The notes beneath the pieces were generated by a model, which saw only the letters and a list, made by a program, of their open reading frames with translations, was not told the DNA's origin and did no database searches. A stretch of 64,000 nt of DNA from Streptomyces olivaceus (GTDB lineage: Bacteria > Actinomycetota > Actinomycetes > Streptomycetales > Streptomycetaceae), in NCBI RefSeq assembly GCF_000721235.1, contig NZ_JOFH01000001.1, forward strand, positions 372,001 to 436,000. The letters run 5' to 3'. Positions 26,915 to 35,811 of this stretch are shown here, one piece after another; the stretch's first letter is position 1; each line of letters starts with the position of its first letter. The position numbers were made by a program, and so were the translations under genes.

Positions 26915-26967
26915 TAACCGGACAGCTGTCCGCTCACTCGAAAACGTAACGGACAGCTGTCCGGTTA
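26915..26967. promoter_or_regulatory. duplicated palindromic operator between the Mo-hydroxylase operon and the TetR gene
   Basis: TAACCGGACAGCTGTCCG at 26915-26932 and its exact reverse complement at 26950-26967 flank a 17-nt spacer. Each 18-bp arm itself contains the perfect 14-bp palindrome CGGACAGCTGTCCG (26919-26932 and 26950-26963). Palindrome centres are 31 bp apart, close to three helical turns, so two repressor dimers would sit on the same face of the DNA. Position and symmetry make it the expected binding site of the adjacent TetR protein for both directions. Confidence 0.85.
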
Positions 26968-27007
26968 GCAAGAACGGGATTCGGCCACGGACCCGGGAGG
27001 AGGACTG

Positions 27008-27601
27008 GTGCCCCAGCCGAAGAAGGACAAGCCGGACGCGCCCCTGCGTTCGGACGCCCAGCGCAACCGCGAGCGGATCCTGCGCGTGGCCACGGAGGAG
27101 CTGACGCGCTGCGCGAACGTCCCGATGAGCACGATCGCCAAGAAGGCGGGGGTCGGCCAGGGCACGTTCTACCGCAACTTCCCGCACCGCGAGGCGCTCG
27201 TCCTGGAGATCTACCGCTACGAGATGCAGCAGGCGGCGGACGCCGCCCCCGAACTGCTGGCCACCCGGGAACCCGACCGGGCGCTGCGGGAGTGGATGGA
27301 CCGCATCGCCCGGTTCGCCCTGACCAAGGCCGGTCTGGCGGACGCCATCCGGCTGGTCACCAGCGCGCCCGGCAGCCCGGCCAAACCGGAGCCCGGCCCC
27401 ATCATGAAGGCGACCGAACTCCTGCTGCGGGTGAACGAGGAGGCCGGCACCATCCGCCCCGGCGTGTCCGCGGACGACTTCTTTCTGGCCATCGGCGGCC
27501 TCTGGCAGGTCGACGCCAGCGAGGACTGGCAGCCCAGGGTCACGCGGTTGTTCGATCTCGTCATGGACGGGCTGCGGGCGGGAGCGCCAGACCGCCGGTG
27601 A
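27008..27601 (+). CDS. xdhR: TetR-family repressor, XdhR-like
   Basis: A 197-residue TetR regulator. The HTH spans about residues 18-65 (RERILRVATEELTRCANV, then TIAKKAGVGQGTFYRNFPHREAL), followed by an all-helical ligand domain. GGGAGGAGG precedes the GTG start. It is divergent from the molybdenum hydroxylase operon across a duplicated palindrome. From memory, the S. coelicolor counterpart XdhR represses the neighbouring xdh operon and affects development. Its last 41 nt overlap the 3' end of the convergent response-regulator gene. Confidence 0.9.
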   Translation: MPQPKKDKPDAPLRSDAQRNRERILRVATEELTRCANVPMSTIAKKAGVGQGTFYRNFPHREALVLEIYRYEMQQAADAAPELLATREPDRALREWMDRIARFALTKAGLADAIRLVTSAPGSPAKPEPGPIMKATELLLRVNEEAGTIRPGVSADDFFLAIGGLWQVDASEDWQPRVTRLFDLVMDGLRAGAPDRR

Positions 27602-28325
27602 CCGCGCCCCGGAAGCGGTAGCGCCGCTCGGGGCGTCCGGCCGCGCCGTACCGCAGGGAGACGTCCGCGGCGCCGACGGTGTGGAAGTACTCCAGGTAGC
27701 GCCGGGCGCTGACACGGGAGACGCCGGTGAGCGCCGCGCACTCGCTCGCGGACAGGGTGCCGTCGGTCTCGCGCAAGGTGCGTCCGACCAGTTCGGCGGT
27801 CTCCACGCTCATGCCCTTGGGCAGTGCCGGAGCCGCGGCCGCGGGCGCCGCCTTGGCCAGCGCCCGGTCGACGTCGGCCTGGCTGCGCACCACCGTGCCG
27901 AGCAGCCGGCCCCGCTCGGCGGCGTAGCGCTCCAGCCGTACCCGCAGGTCGTCGAATTCGAAGGGTTTGAGCAGGTAGTCGACCACACCGTGCCGGACCG
28001 CCCCGCGCACCGCGTCCGCCTCACGGGCCGCGCTGACGACCATGACGTCGCAGTCGTGGCCCGCGGCGCGCAGCCGGGGGATCACGTCCAGGCCGAAGAC
28101 GTCGGGCAGGTAGAGGTCGAGCAGGACGAGGTCGGGGCGGAGTGCGGCCACGGCGGCGAGCGCCTCCTCCCCGGTACCGGCGACCCCGACGACCCGGAAG
28201 GGTTCGACCCGTCCCACGAAGGCGCGGTGGACGCGGGCCACCATGAAGTCGTCGTCCACGACGAGCACACGGATCGCGCCACCGCCACCGGGCCCGGGGG
28301 TCGCCTCCGGCTCCGTGTCCGTCAT
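27561..28325 (-). CDS. response regulator of the CitB/DcuR family
   Basis: A 254-residue two-component response regulator. The receiver domain has VLVVDDDFMVARVH (acidic pocket), the phospho-acceptor Asp in LVLLDLYLPD near residue 70, and the Lys in YLLKPFEFDD. The C-terminal output domain (LVGRTLRETDGTLSASECAA, then SRVSARRYLEYFHTVGAA) is the CitB-type winged HTH. It overlaps its kinase gene by 4 nt. Together with the kinase it most likely activates the divergent tctCBA transporter in response to a di- or tricarboxylate. Confidence 0.92.
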   Translation of the reverse strand: MTDTEPEATPGPGGGGAIRVLVVDDDFMVARVHRAFVGRVEPFRVVGVAGTGEEALAAVAALRPDLVLLDLYLPDVFGLDVIPRLRAAGHDCDVMVVSAAREADAVRGAVRHGVVDYLLKPFEFDDLRVRLERYAAERGRLLGTVVRSQADVDRALAKAAPAAAAPALPKGMSVETAELVGRTLRETDGTLSASECAALTGVSRVSARRYLEYFHTVGAADVSLRYGAAGRPERRYRFRGAVTGGLALPPAARP

Positions 28326-29968
28326 GGTGCCGCTCCTTCCGCCACCGCGTCGGTGAGGTGGCTGACGGTCATGCGTGCGGTGAACATGGCACCCTCCGGG
28401 GTGTTGGCCACCGAGATCTCGCCGCCGTGACGCTCGCAGACCAGCCGGGTCAGTGCCAGGCCGATACCGCGCTCGCCCTGCCGGGCGGCCTTGGTGGTGA
28501 AGCCGTGCGAGAAGACCTCGCGGGCCAGTTCGGGCGCCACGCCGGGCCCGGAGTCACGGACCACGATCTCGACGCTGGCGGCGTCCTGCCGCAGCTCGAC
28601 CTCGACCCACGCCTCGTGCTCGGCGCCGGGCGCCGCGGCGGCGTCCACGGCGTTGTCGACGAGGTTGCCGAGCACGGTCGCCACGTCGGCGGCGTCCTCG
28701 GGGGCCAGTCGGTCGAGCGCCGTGCGGTCCGAGACGCGCAGGGCGACCCGGCGCTCGGCGGCGAGGGACGACTTCGCCGTGATCAGCGCGGCGACGGCGG
28801 TGTCGCGGACCCGGCGGCTGAGGGTGACGTCCAGGGACTGGCGGCGCTGGTTGAGCGCGCGGATGTAGCGCACGACCTCGTCCTGCTCGCCTATCTGGAT
28901 GAGCCCGGAGATGGTGTGCAGTTGGTTGGCGAACTCGTGGGCCTGGGCGCGCAGCAGCTCGGAGGTACTGCGGAAGGAGCCGATCTCCCTTTCCAGGCGG
29001 GCGAGTTCGGTACGGTCGCGCAGGGTGGTGACCGAACCGAGCGGGTGGCCGTCCTTGGTGACCGTCATGCGGTTCATGACCAGGACCCGCCCGTGGCGGA
29101 CGACGACCTCGTCACGCGGCTCCGCCGCTTCGGCGGTGGCACCGGCGAGGACGTCGCGGAGCCGTCCGTCGATGCCGAGGGCGTCCAGGCTCTGGCCGAC
29201 ACAGTCGGCGGGCAGGTCGAGCAGGCGCCGGCCCATCTCGTTGACCAGGGTGAGCCGGTGCTGCGGATCGAGGGCGACGACGCCCTCGGCGATGCCGTAG
29301 AGCATGGCCTCCCGGTGCTCGGCGAGTCCGGCGATCTCGCGGGGCTCCAGACCGAGGGTCTGCCGTTTGACGCGCCGGGCCAGCAGCCAGGAGCCGGCCA
29401 CGCCGAGACCGCTGGCGATGCCGAGGTAGGCGAGGAGGTAGGAGGACGCGCCGCTCAGGCGCTGCCAGACCGTCGGGTCGGCCTCACCGACCATCACCGT
29501 GCCGAGGTGGCGGCCGAGGGTCTGTCGGGTGGCGCCGAGCACCGGGACCTGGGCGACGAGTTCCCGGCTGCCCTGCACCGTCAACGGCCCCGACCAGCCG
29601 CTCGTGACGCCGGCGCCCTCGCCTCGCGGCAGCCGGGCGCCGATCAGCGTGGGGTCGGTGGAGCTCACGACGCGGCCGCCCGCGTCGGCGACGGTGACGG
29701 AGGTGACGCCGGACTGGGTCTGCGTGGAGTTGACCAGGGGGGCGAGGGCTTCCTGCGGGACGGGGCGCACGAGCTGGCTGCGGACGAGGGGCGTGGCGGC
29801 CAGCTGCTCGGCCAGGGCGGTGACCCGGCGGCCCTCGACGCGGTCGAAGGTGGCCCGGGACTGGGCGAGCGAGACGGCGGCGACCGCGAGCAGGACGACC
29901 ACGACGATGGCGAGCTGGAGGACCAGCATCTCGCCCGCGAGGGTCTGACGGCGGAAGGTGGGGGCCAC
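28322..29968 (-). CDS. sensor histidine kinase of the CitA/DcuS family
   Basis: A 548-residue membrane kinase: TM1 (LAIVVVVLLAVAAVSLA), an extracytoplasmic PDC-type sensor loop of about 130 residues, TM2 near residue 180 (YLLAYLGIASGLGVAGSWLLA), a PAS domain (GIAEGVVALDPQHRLTLVNE), the phospho-accepting His in QAHEFANQLHTISGLIQIG, and an ATPase domain with DNAVDAAA (N box) and DSGPGVA (G1). This is the usual layout of carboxylate sensors. It faces tctCBA across a 408-nt intergenic region. Confidence 0.92.
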   Translation of the reverse strand: MAPTFRRQTLAGEMLVLQLAIVVVVLLAVAAVSLAQSRATFDRVEGRRVTALAEQLAATPLVRSQLVRPVPQEALAPLVNSTQTQSGVTSVTVADAGGRVVSSTDPTLIGARLPRGEGAGVTSGWSGPLTVQGSRELVAQVPVLGATRQTLGRHLGTVMVGEADPTVWQRLSGASSYLLAYLGIASGLGVAGSWLLARRVKRQTLGLEPREIAGLAEHREAMLYGIAEGVVALDPQHRLTLVNEMGRRLLDLPADCVGQSLDALGIDGRLRDVLAGATAEAAEPRDEVVVRHGRVLVMNRMTVTKDGHPLGSVTTLRDRTELARLEREIGSFRSTSELLRAQAHEFANQLHTISGLIQIGEQDEVVRYIRALNQRRQSLDVTLSRRVRDTAVAALITAKSSLAAERRVALRVSDRTALDRLAPEDAADVATVLGNLVDNAVDAAAAPGAEHEAWVEVELRQDAASVEIVVRDSGPGVAPELAREVFSHGFTTKAARQGERGIGLALTRLVCERHGGEISVANTPEGAMFTARMTVSHLTDAVAEGAAP

Positions 29969-30376
29969 GGCGGACTCGATCTCGGTTCACGGAGGGGCGG
30001 GGCGGGCGGGGCGAAGCGCCGGGTCCGGACGGGGGCGCCGGGTCGCCATGATGGCCCTCACCTGCGGCGAAGGAAAGGGATGTGCCTTCTTCGCAATGAA
30101 CCGGCGACCCGTCGGCGACCTGCCCGCGCCGTACCGGCACGCCTCCCGCGACCTCCGCCACCGCGCCTCCGGCCGTCTCCGGCACCGCGCCCGCGCCGGC
30201 CCGCCACCACGGCGACCGCGCTCCGGTGACCGCTCTCCGGCGACCGCAATGAACACAACATCCCTTGGTTCCGGAAGGAAGACAGGCGGCGGACTCGCGG
30301 GCACCATGTGGCCCACGTCACCCTCCCCCACAGGGCTCCCCGTACCGCTCTACCCGACCGACAGGTGGTGTCATTC
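29969..30376. promoter_or_regulatory. regulatory region between the sensor kinase and tctC
   Basis: No credible gene lies in this 408-nt divergent region. Its lower-GC patches contain an exact direct repeat CGCAATGAAC at 30092-30101 and 30245-30254. A run of CGACCGCtCTCCGG-like units lies at about 30209-30248. The second CGCAATGAAC copy precedes an AT-richer stretch (ACACAACATCCCTTGGTT) that could hold the tctC promoter. These are candidate sites for the response regulator; none is proven. Confidence 0.4.
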
Positions 30377-31363
30377 GTGCGCCTGCGCACCCCCCTTGCC
30401 CTGCTCGGGGCCGCCGTGCTCGTGCTGGCGGGACCGCCGTTGCTGTCCTCCGGCGACGACTCCGACTCCGGCACCCAGATCCCGGGCCTGCGCTTCATGG
30501 TTCCCAACACGCCCGGCGGCGGCTACGACATCACCGCCCGTACGGCCGCGAAGAACGCCGAGGACGCCGGTCTCACGCACAACATCGAGGTGTTCAACCT
30601 GCCCGGCGCGGGCGGCACCGTGGGCCTGAGCCGGCTCGTGAGCGAGCACGGCAACGGCAAGCTCGCCATGTCCATGGGCCTGGGCGTCGTCGGCGCCGTC
30701 CGCTCCAACCACGCGCCCAAGACCCTCGCCGACACCACGCCGATCGCGCGGCTCACCGAGGAGCAGGACGTCGTCGTGGTCGCCAAGGACTCGCCGTACA
30801 AGACGATCGACGAGCTGATCGGCGCCTGGAAGAAGGACCCGGGCAAGATCCCGGTGGGCGGCGGCTCGTCGCCGGGCGGTCCGGACCACCTCGCGCCGAT
30901 GCTGATGGCGCAGGCCGCGGGGATCGCCCCGAAGTCGGTCAACTACATCCCCTTCGACGGCGGCGGCGAGCTGCTCGCGTCGATCCTCGGCAACAAGGTC
31001 GGCTTCGGCGTCTCCGGCGTCGGCGAGTACCTGGACCAGATCAAGGCCGGTGAGCTGAGGGTGCTCGCGGTGACCGGACCGGAGCGGGTGGACGACCTCC
31101 AGGAGGCACCCACGCTCAAGGAGTCCGGGTACGACGTGAACTTCACCAACTGGCGCGGCATCGTCGCCCCGCCCGGCCTGTCCGAGGCGCAGCGCAACAA
31201 GCTCACGCGCCTGTTCGAGGAACTGCACGACTCGTCCGAATGGAAGAAGTCCATGGACCAGAACGGCTGGGACGACGCGTTCCTGACCGGTGAGAAGTTC
31301 GGCGACTTCCTGGACGCCCAGGACGAGCGTGTGGTGTCGGTGCTGAAGGAGCTGGGACTGTGA
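30377..31363 (+). CDS. tctC: TctC-family extracytoplasmic solute-binding protein
   Basis: A 328-residue tripartite tricarboxylate transporter receptor. The GTG at 30377 was chosen because it gives a signal peptide (MRLRTPLALLGAAVLVLAGP) and has AGGTGG at good spacing. The fold markers are VPNTPGGGYDITARTAAK (carboxylate-binding loop), LPGAGGTVGLSRL, the VVVAKDSPYKTIDELIGAW segment and WRGIVAPPGL. There is no lipobox Cys, so it is a secreted or N-terminally anchored protein rather than a lipoprotein. It captures the substrate for TctAB. Confidence 0.92.
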   Translation: MRLRTPLALLGAAVLVLAGPPLLSSGDDSDSGTQIPGLRFMVPNTPGGGYDITARTAAKNAEDAGLTHNIEVFNLPGAGGTVGLSRLVSEHGNGKLAMSMGLGVVGAVRSNHAPKTLADTTPIARLTEEQDVVVVAKDSPYKTIDELIGAWKKDPGKIPVGGGSSPGGPDHLAPMLMAQAAGIAPKSVNYIPFDGGGELLASILGNKVGFGVSGVGEYLDQIKAGELRVLAVTGPERVDDLQEAPTLKESGYDVNFTNWRGIVAPPGLSEAQRNKLTRLFEELHDSSEWKKSMDQNGWDDAFLTGEKFGDFLDAQDERVVSVLKELGL

Positions 31364-31974
31364 CGACACCGACCGGCTCCTCCTCCGCCCCGGACCCCGC
31401 ACCGGACTCCGCACCGGACTCCACGGAGGGCTCCGGCGCGGGCCCCACCGCCGACTCCGCTCCGGCGTCTCCGGGCGGGAGGCGCTCGTGGCTGCGCGAG
31501 CACTCCGAACTCGGCGTGTGCGTGCTGCTGCTGGTACTCGGTGTGCTGGTGCTGACCGACGCGCTCACCATGGACGTCGACATCACCCAGCGCGGCCCGG
31601 TCGGTCCCAAGACCGTGCCGGTCGTCGTCGGCATCGGCCTGCTGGTGGTCGCGGCGCTGCTCGCCGTGGACGTGCTGCGCGGCGGGCGCGGCGAGGCGGA
31701 GGGCGGAGAGGACGTCGACCTCTCCGAACCGGCCGACTGGCGCACCGTGCTGCTGCTCTCCGGGATCTTCCTCGGCGCCGCGGTCCTCATCGAGCCGGCC
31801 GGTTTCCCGGTCGCCGGGGCGCTGCTGTTCTGGGGTGCCGCGTTCGCCCTCGGCAGCCGCCGGGTGGACCGCGATCCGCTGATCGCCGCGGTGCTGTCCC
31901 TGTTCACCTACGTCCTCTTCGACAAGCTGCTCGGCGTGCCGCTGCCCGGCGGTCCGCTGATGGGAGTGCTCTGA
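31360..31974 (+). CDS. tctB: TctB-family small permease subunit
   Basis: A 204-residue membrane protein with four hydrophobic segments ([58 protein letters not shown] and [17 protein letters not shown]). Four helices are the normal content of TctB. About 45 Ser/Pro/Ala-rich residues precede the first helix. The start overlaps the tctC stop by 4 nt (GTGA), and tctA begins 1 nt after its stop. Confidence 0.9.
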   Translation: MTTPTGSSSAPDPAPDSAPDSTEGSGAGPTADSAPASPGGRRSWLREHSELGVCVLLLVLGVLVLTDALTMDVDITQRGPVGPKTVPVVVGIGLLVVAALLAVDVLRGGRGEAEGGEDVDLSEPADWRTVLLLSGIFLGAAVLIEPAGFPVAGALLFWGAAFALGSRRVDRDPLIAAVLSLFTYVLFDKLLGVPLPGGPLMGVL

Positions 31975-31975
31975 C

Positions 31976-33475
31976 ATGAACGCCCTCAACTCCCTCATGG
32001 ACGGGTTCGGGACGGCCCTGACCCCGGTCAACCTGCTGTGGGCGGCCCTCGGCGTACTGCTCGGCACGGCCATCGGCGTACTGCCGGGCATCGGCCCGGC
32101 GATGGCGGTGGCGCTGCTGCTGCCGGTGACGTACGGGCTGGATCCGGTCGCCGCGTTCATCATGTTCGCGGGCATCTACTACGGCGCGATGTTCGGCGGT
32201 TCGACCACCTCCATCCTGCTGAACACCCCCGGCGAGAGCGCCGCGGTGGTCGCGGCCATGGAGGGCAACCCCATGGCCAAGGCGGGGCGCGGCGCGCAGG
32301 CCCTGGCGGCAGCGGCGATCGGGCACTTCGCGGGCGGCATGATCGGCACGACCCTGCTGGTGGCGCTGGCTCCGACGGTCGCCGACCTGGCGGTGGACAT
32401 CGGCGCTCCGGACTACTTCGCCATCATGGTGCTGGCCTTCATCGCCGTGACGTCGGTGCTGGGTTCGTCCCGGGTCAGAGGCCTGGCCTCGCTGCTGATC
32501 GGCCTGACGATCGGCCTGGTGGGCCTGGACCAGATGACGGGCCAGCAGCGGCTGACCTTCGGTTCGCTGCAACTCGCCGACGGCGTGGACGTGGTGATCG
32601 TGGCGGTCGGTCTGTTCGCGATCGGGGAGGCGCTGTGGGTGGCGGCGCACCTGCGGCGCGGCGGGGCCGAGCCGATTCCGGTGGGCCGGCCCTGGCTCGG
32701 CCGCGCCGATGTGAAGCGGACGTGGAAGTCGTGGCTGCGGGGCCCGTTCATCGGCTTCCCGTTCGGCGCGATCCCGGCCGGCGGCGCGGAGATCCCGACC
32801 TTCCTGTCGTACGTCACGGAGAAGCGGCTGTCCAAGCACAAGGACGAGTGGGGCAAGGGCGCCATCGAGGGGGTGGCCGGTCCCGAGTCGGCGGCGTCGG
32901 CCTCGGCCGCGGGCACGCTGGTGTCGATGCTGACCCTGGGGCTGCCGACGACGGCGGTCGCCGCGGTCATGCTGGCCGCCTTCCAGCAGTACGGCATCCA
33001 GCCGGGACCGCTGCTCTTCGAACGCGAACCCGAGCTGGTCTGGGGCCTGATCGCGTCGCTCTTCGTCGGCATGGTGCTGCTGCTCGCGCTGAACCTGCCG
33101 CTGGCACCGGTGTGGGCCAAGCTGCTGCGCATCCCGCGCCCGTACCTCTACGCCGGGATCATGTTCTTCGCGGCGGTCGGCGCCTACGCCGTCGGCGGCG
33201 AGGTCGTCGACCTGGTGATCCTGCTCGTCATCGGCCTCATCGGCTTCGGCATGCGGCGTTACGGCCTGCCCATCCTGCCGGCCGTGATCGGTGTGATCCT
33301 CGGCCCGAACGCCGAGCAACAGCTGCGCCGCGCCCTGCAGATCAGCGACGGCAGCGTGTCGGGCCTGGTCGACACGCCGTTCTCGGTGACGGTGTACGCG
33401 GTGATCGCGCTGCTGCTCGCCTGGCCGCTGCTCAAGCGCCTGGTGGTGCGGGGCCGTTCGCGTACCGACGCCTGA
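31976..33475 (+). CDS. tctA: TctA-family large permease subunit
   Basis: A 499-residue permease with roughly eleven hydrophobic segments. The family signature [20 protein letters not shown] and the segment [20 protein letters not shown] are intact, and the repeat half carries [16 protein letters not shown] with [16 protein letters not shown]. It forms the translocation path for a carboxylate delivered by TctC, driven by the ion gradient. TGGGAGTG precedes the ATG. Confidence 0.94.
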   Translation: MNALNSLMDGFGTALTPVNLLWAALGVLLGTAIGVLPGIGPAMAVALLLPVTYGLDPVAAFIMFAGIYYGAMFGGSTTSILLNTPGESAAVVAAMEGNPMAKAGRGAQALAAAAIGHFAGGMIGTTLLVALAPTVADLAVDIGAPDYFAIMVLAFIAVTSVLGSSRVRGLASLLIGLTIGLVGLDQMTGQQRLTFGSLQLADGVDVVIVAVGLFAIGEALWVAAHLRRGGAEPIPVGRPWLGRADVKRTWKSWLRGPFIGFPFGAIPAGGAEIPTFLSYVTEKRLSKHKDEWGKGAIEGVAGPESAASASAAGTLVSMLTLGLPTTAVAAVMLAAFQQYGIQPGPLLFEREPELVWGLIASLFVGMVLLLALNLPLAPVWAKLLRIPRPYLYAGIMFFAAVGAYAVGGEVVDLVILLVIGLIGFGMRRYGLPILPAVIGVILGPNAEQQLRRALQISDGSVSGLVDTPFSVTVYAVIALLLAWPLLKRLVVRGRSRTDA

Positions 33476-33500
33476 CACCCGGCTCCCGACCCCGTGGAGC

Positions 33501-33542
33501 CGGCAGCGGGCCGAGGAGGACGTCCTCCTCGGCCCGCTGCCG
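33501..33542. terminator. 42-bp perfect palindrome between tctA and the YdeI-like gene
   Basis: Positions 33501-33521 are exactly complementary to 33522-33542, with no spacer, 26 nt after the tctA stop and 39 nt from the end of the convergent gene. As RNA it would form a very stable stem with a tight loop on either strand, so it is a likely bidirectional terminator. Confidence 0.75.
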
Positions 33543-33580
33543 TCCGGCGCCCGGAGGGCGCTTCGCCCGTTCTCGGTTCC

Positions 33581-34177
33581 TCAGTGCAGCTTCTCCCCCC
33601 GCGCCAGCATGGCGACGAACTTCTCGATACGGGCGGCCCGCGTCCCCGGCTTCTTGGCGTCCTCGACCCGGTACAGGATCGCGTAGCGGTTGCGGCTGTC
33701 CAGGGTCTCGAAGAAGGCCGCCGCCCCGGGCTCGGCGTCCAGGGCGGCCCGGAGGTCGTCGGGCACGGTCGCCCTGCTCTGCGACGCGTAGGCGGCGTCC
33801 CAGCGGCCGTCGGCCCTGGCCCTGTCGACCTCGCGCTGCCCCGCCGGCCGCATCCGGCCGCTGGCGATCAGCGCGACGGCCTTCTCCCGGTTCACCTTCG
33901 ACCACTTGCTGCCGGACCGGCGCGGGGTGAAGCGCTGCAGCCAGTGCCGCTCGTCCAGCTTCTTCTTCTGCCCGTCGATCCAGCCGTAGCACAGGGCCGA
34001 CTCCAACGCGTGCGCGTAGTCGACACCGTCCGTGCCGGAGCCGGCTCGGGGAATCCGGAACCAGACCCCCGCGGCGTCCCCGTGATGCTCCTCCAGCCAC
34101 GTCTCCCACTCGCCCTGCGTGGCGAAGAACAGAACAGGATCCGTCGACTTCCGCGCTCCCTCGGCCATGCTGGGCAT
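33581..34177 (-). CDS. YdeI/OmpD-associated family protein
   Basis: A 198-residue cytoplasmic protein with the YdeI pattern: LFFATQGEWETWLEEHH, GVWFRIPRAGSG, YAHALESALCYGWIDGQKKK, WLQRFTPRRSGSKWSKVN and RRSGS-type basic loop, ending with a C-terminal helical block (RYAILYRVEDAKKPGTRAARI). The family is widespread in bacteria but its activity is not established. ATG 34168 is an alternative start. It converges on tctA. Confidence 0.85.
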   Translation of the reverse strand: MPSMAEGARKSTDPVLFFATQGEWETWLEEHHGDAAGVWFRIPRAGSGTDGVDYAHALESALCYGWIDGQKKKLDERHWLQRFTPRRSGSKWSKVNREKAVALIASGRMRPAGQREVDRARADGRWDAAYASQSRATVPDDLRAALDAEPGAAAFFETLDSRNRYAILYRVEDAKKPGTRAARIEKFVAMLARGEKLH

Positions 34178-34212
34178 GGAATCCCACTCCGGGAGACGGG
34201 TCAACCACCGCT

Positions 34213-34635
34213 TCAGCCCAGGAAGCTCAACCGGACCCGGCGGTCGGGGTTGTCCCGGTTGGTGTCCACCAGGCACACCGACTGCCAGGTGCCCAGTTCC
34301 AGGCGGCCGCCTACCACCGGCAGCGTCGCGTGCGGGGGTACGAAGGCCGGCAGGACGTGGTCGCGGCCGTGACCGGGGCTGCCGTGGCGGTGCTGCCAGC
34401 GGTCGTCGGCGGGGAGCAGGGTGTGCAGGGCGGACAGCAGGTCGTCGTCGCTGCCGGCACCGGTCTCGATGATCGCGATTCCGGCGGTGGCGTGCGGCAC
34501 GAAGACGTTGAGCAGGCCGTCGCGGCCGGCCGCCGCCTCGCGCAGGAAGGACTCGCAGTCGCCGGTGATGTCGGCGACCCGCTCCGCCGAGCCGGTGGCG
34601 AGGCTGAGGACTCGGGTGGTGAAGGCATCTGGCAT
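34213..34635 (-). CDS. YjbQ family protein (UPF0047)
   Basis: A 140-residue protein with the conserved VPHATAGIAIIETG and GSPGHGRDHVLPAF segments, and LELGTWQSVCLVDTNRD near the end, which are the signatures of the YjbQ/UPF0047 family. Members have been linked to secondary thiamine-phosphate synthase activity, though the physiological role is uncertain. The ATG at 34635 fits the family length. It lies 35 nt upstream of the YdeI-like gene and is divergent from the monooxygenase gene. Confidence 0.88.
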   Translation of the reverse strand: MPDAFTTRVLSLATGSAERVADITGDCESFLREAAAGRDGLLNVFVPHATAGIAIIETGAGSDDDLLSALHTLLPADDRWQHRHGSPGHGRDHVLPAFVPPHATLPVVGGRLELGTWQSVCLVDTNRDNPDRRVRLSFLG

Positions 34636-34719
34636 GCGTCCATCCTGGCACTCGGGGCGGACCGGGGCGTCTCCTGGCACCGGGGGAAGATCGGGGCGCC
34701 CCGCGCCGTTAGTAGAAGC

Positions 34720-35799
34720 GTGAACTACACACGCGAGGTCGAGGTCGTCGTCATCGGTGCGGGTCAGGCGGGACTGGCCGCGGCCTACCATCTGCGGCGC
34801 ACGGGGTTCGAGCCGGAGCGCGACTTCGTGGTGCTCGACCACTCCCCCGGGCCCGGCGGCGCCTGGCAGTTCCGGTGGCCGTCGCTGACGTACGGCAAGG
34901 TGCACGGGATGCACGCGCTGCCGGGCATGGAGCTGACCGGCGCGGATCCGGCACGGCCGTCAGCCGAGGTGGTGAGCGGGTACTTCGCGGACTACGAGCG
35001 GACCTTCGGCCTGCGGGTACGGCGGCCGGTCGACGTCAGCGCGGTGCGCGAGGGGACCGGCGGCCGGCTCGTCGTCGAGACGTCGGCGGGGGTCTGGTCC
35101 ACGCGGGCCCTGATCAACGCGACCGGCACCTGGGACCGTCCGTTCTGGCCCCGCTACCCGGGGCAGGAGACCTTCCGGGGCCGGCAGCTGCACACGGCCC
35201 GGTACGCGGGTCCCGAGGAGTTCACCGGGCAGCGCGTGGTGGTGGTCGGCGGGGGCGCGTCGGGGACCCAGCACCTTCTGGAGATCGCCCCTTACGCCGC
35301 GTCCACCACCTGGGTGACCCGGCGGCCACCGGTCTTCCGCGAGGGCCCCTTCGACGAGGACGCGGGCCGGGCTGCGGTGGCGCTGGTGGAGGAACGGGTG
35401 CGGCAGGGCCTGCCGCCCAGGAGCGTGGTCTCGGTGACCGGGCTGCCGCTGAACGACGCGGTCCGGGCCGGGCTGGAGTCGGGCGTGCTGGACCGGCGGC
35501 CGATGTTCGACCGGGTGGTGCCCGAGGGAGTGGAGTGGAACGACGGGCGGCGGGTGGCCGCCGACGTCATCCTGTGGGCGACCGGATTCCGGGCCGCGAT
35601 CGACCACCTGAGGCCGATGCGGCTGCGTGAGGCGGGTGGCGGCATCCGGCTGGAGGGGACGCGCGCGGTCGCCGACCCGCGGATCCACCTCGTCGGCTAC
35701 GGGCCCTCGGCCAGCACCATCGGCGCCAACCGCGCCGGACGCGCGGCCGTGCGGGACATCAGACGGCTGCTGGCCGAACCGGCACCCGTCGCCGCGTGA
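34720..35799 (+). CDS. flavin-containing monooxygenase-like NAD(P)/FAD oxidoreductase
   Basis: A 359-residue protein with two dinucleotide-binding motifs: VVVIGAGQAGLAAAYHLRR for FAD near residue 8 and VVVVGGGASGTQHLLEIA for NADPH near residue 170. Between them lie WQFRWPSLTYGKVHGMHALP and ATGTWDRPFWP, and VILWATGFRAAIDHL follows, as in YpdA/CzcO/FMO-type enzymes. It probably oxygenates a small nucleophile or aldehyde; the substrate is unknown. No strong Shine-Dalgarno is visible at the GTG start. It converges on mltG with a 12-nt gap. Confidence 0.85.
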   Translation: MNYTREVEVVVIGAGQAGLAAAYHLRRTGFEPERDFVVLDHSPGPGGAWQFRWPSLTYGKVHGMHALPGMELTGADPARPSAEVVSGYFADYERTFGLRVRRPVDVSAVREGTGGRLVVETSAGVWSTRALINATGTWDRPFWPRYPGQETFRGRQLHTARYAGPEEFTGQRVVVVGGGASGTQHLLEIAPYAASTTWVTRRPPVFREGPFDEDAGRAAVALVEERVRQGLPPRSVVSVTGLPLNDAVRAGLESGVLDRRPMFDRVVPEGVEWNDGRRVAADVILWATGFRAAIDHLRPMRLREAGGGIRLEGTRAVADPRIHLVGYGPSASTIGANRAGRAAVRDIRRLLAEPAPVAA

Positions 35800-35811
35800 C
35801 GCTCCGCCCGG

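Noticed and set aside
29958..30629. Open frames in the kinase/tctC intergenic region
   Set aside because: They have low-complexity Arg/Pro translations, run into tctC out of frame and lack ribosome sites.
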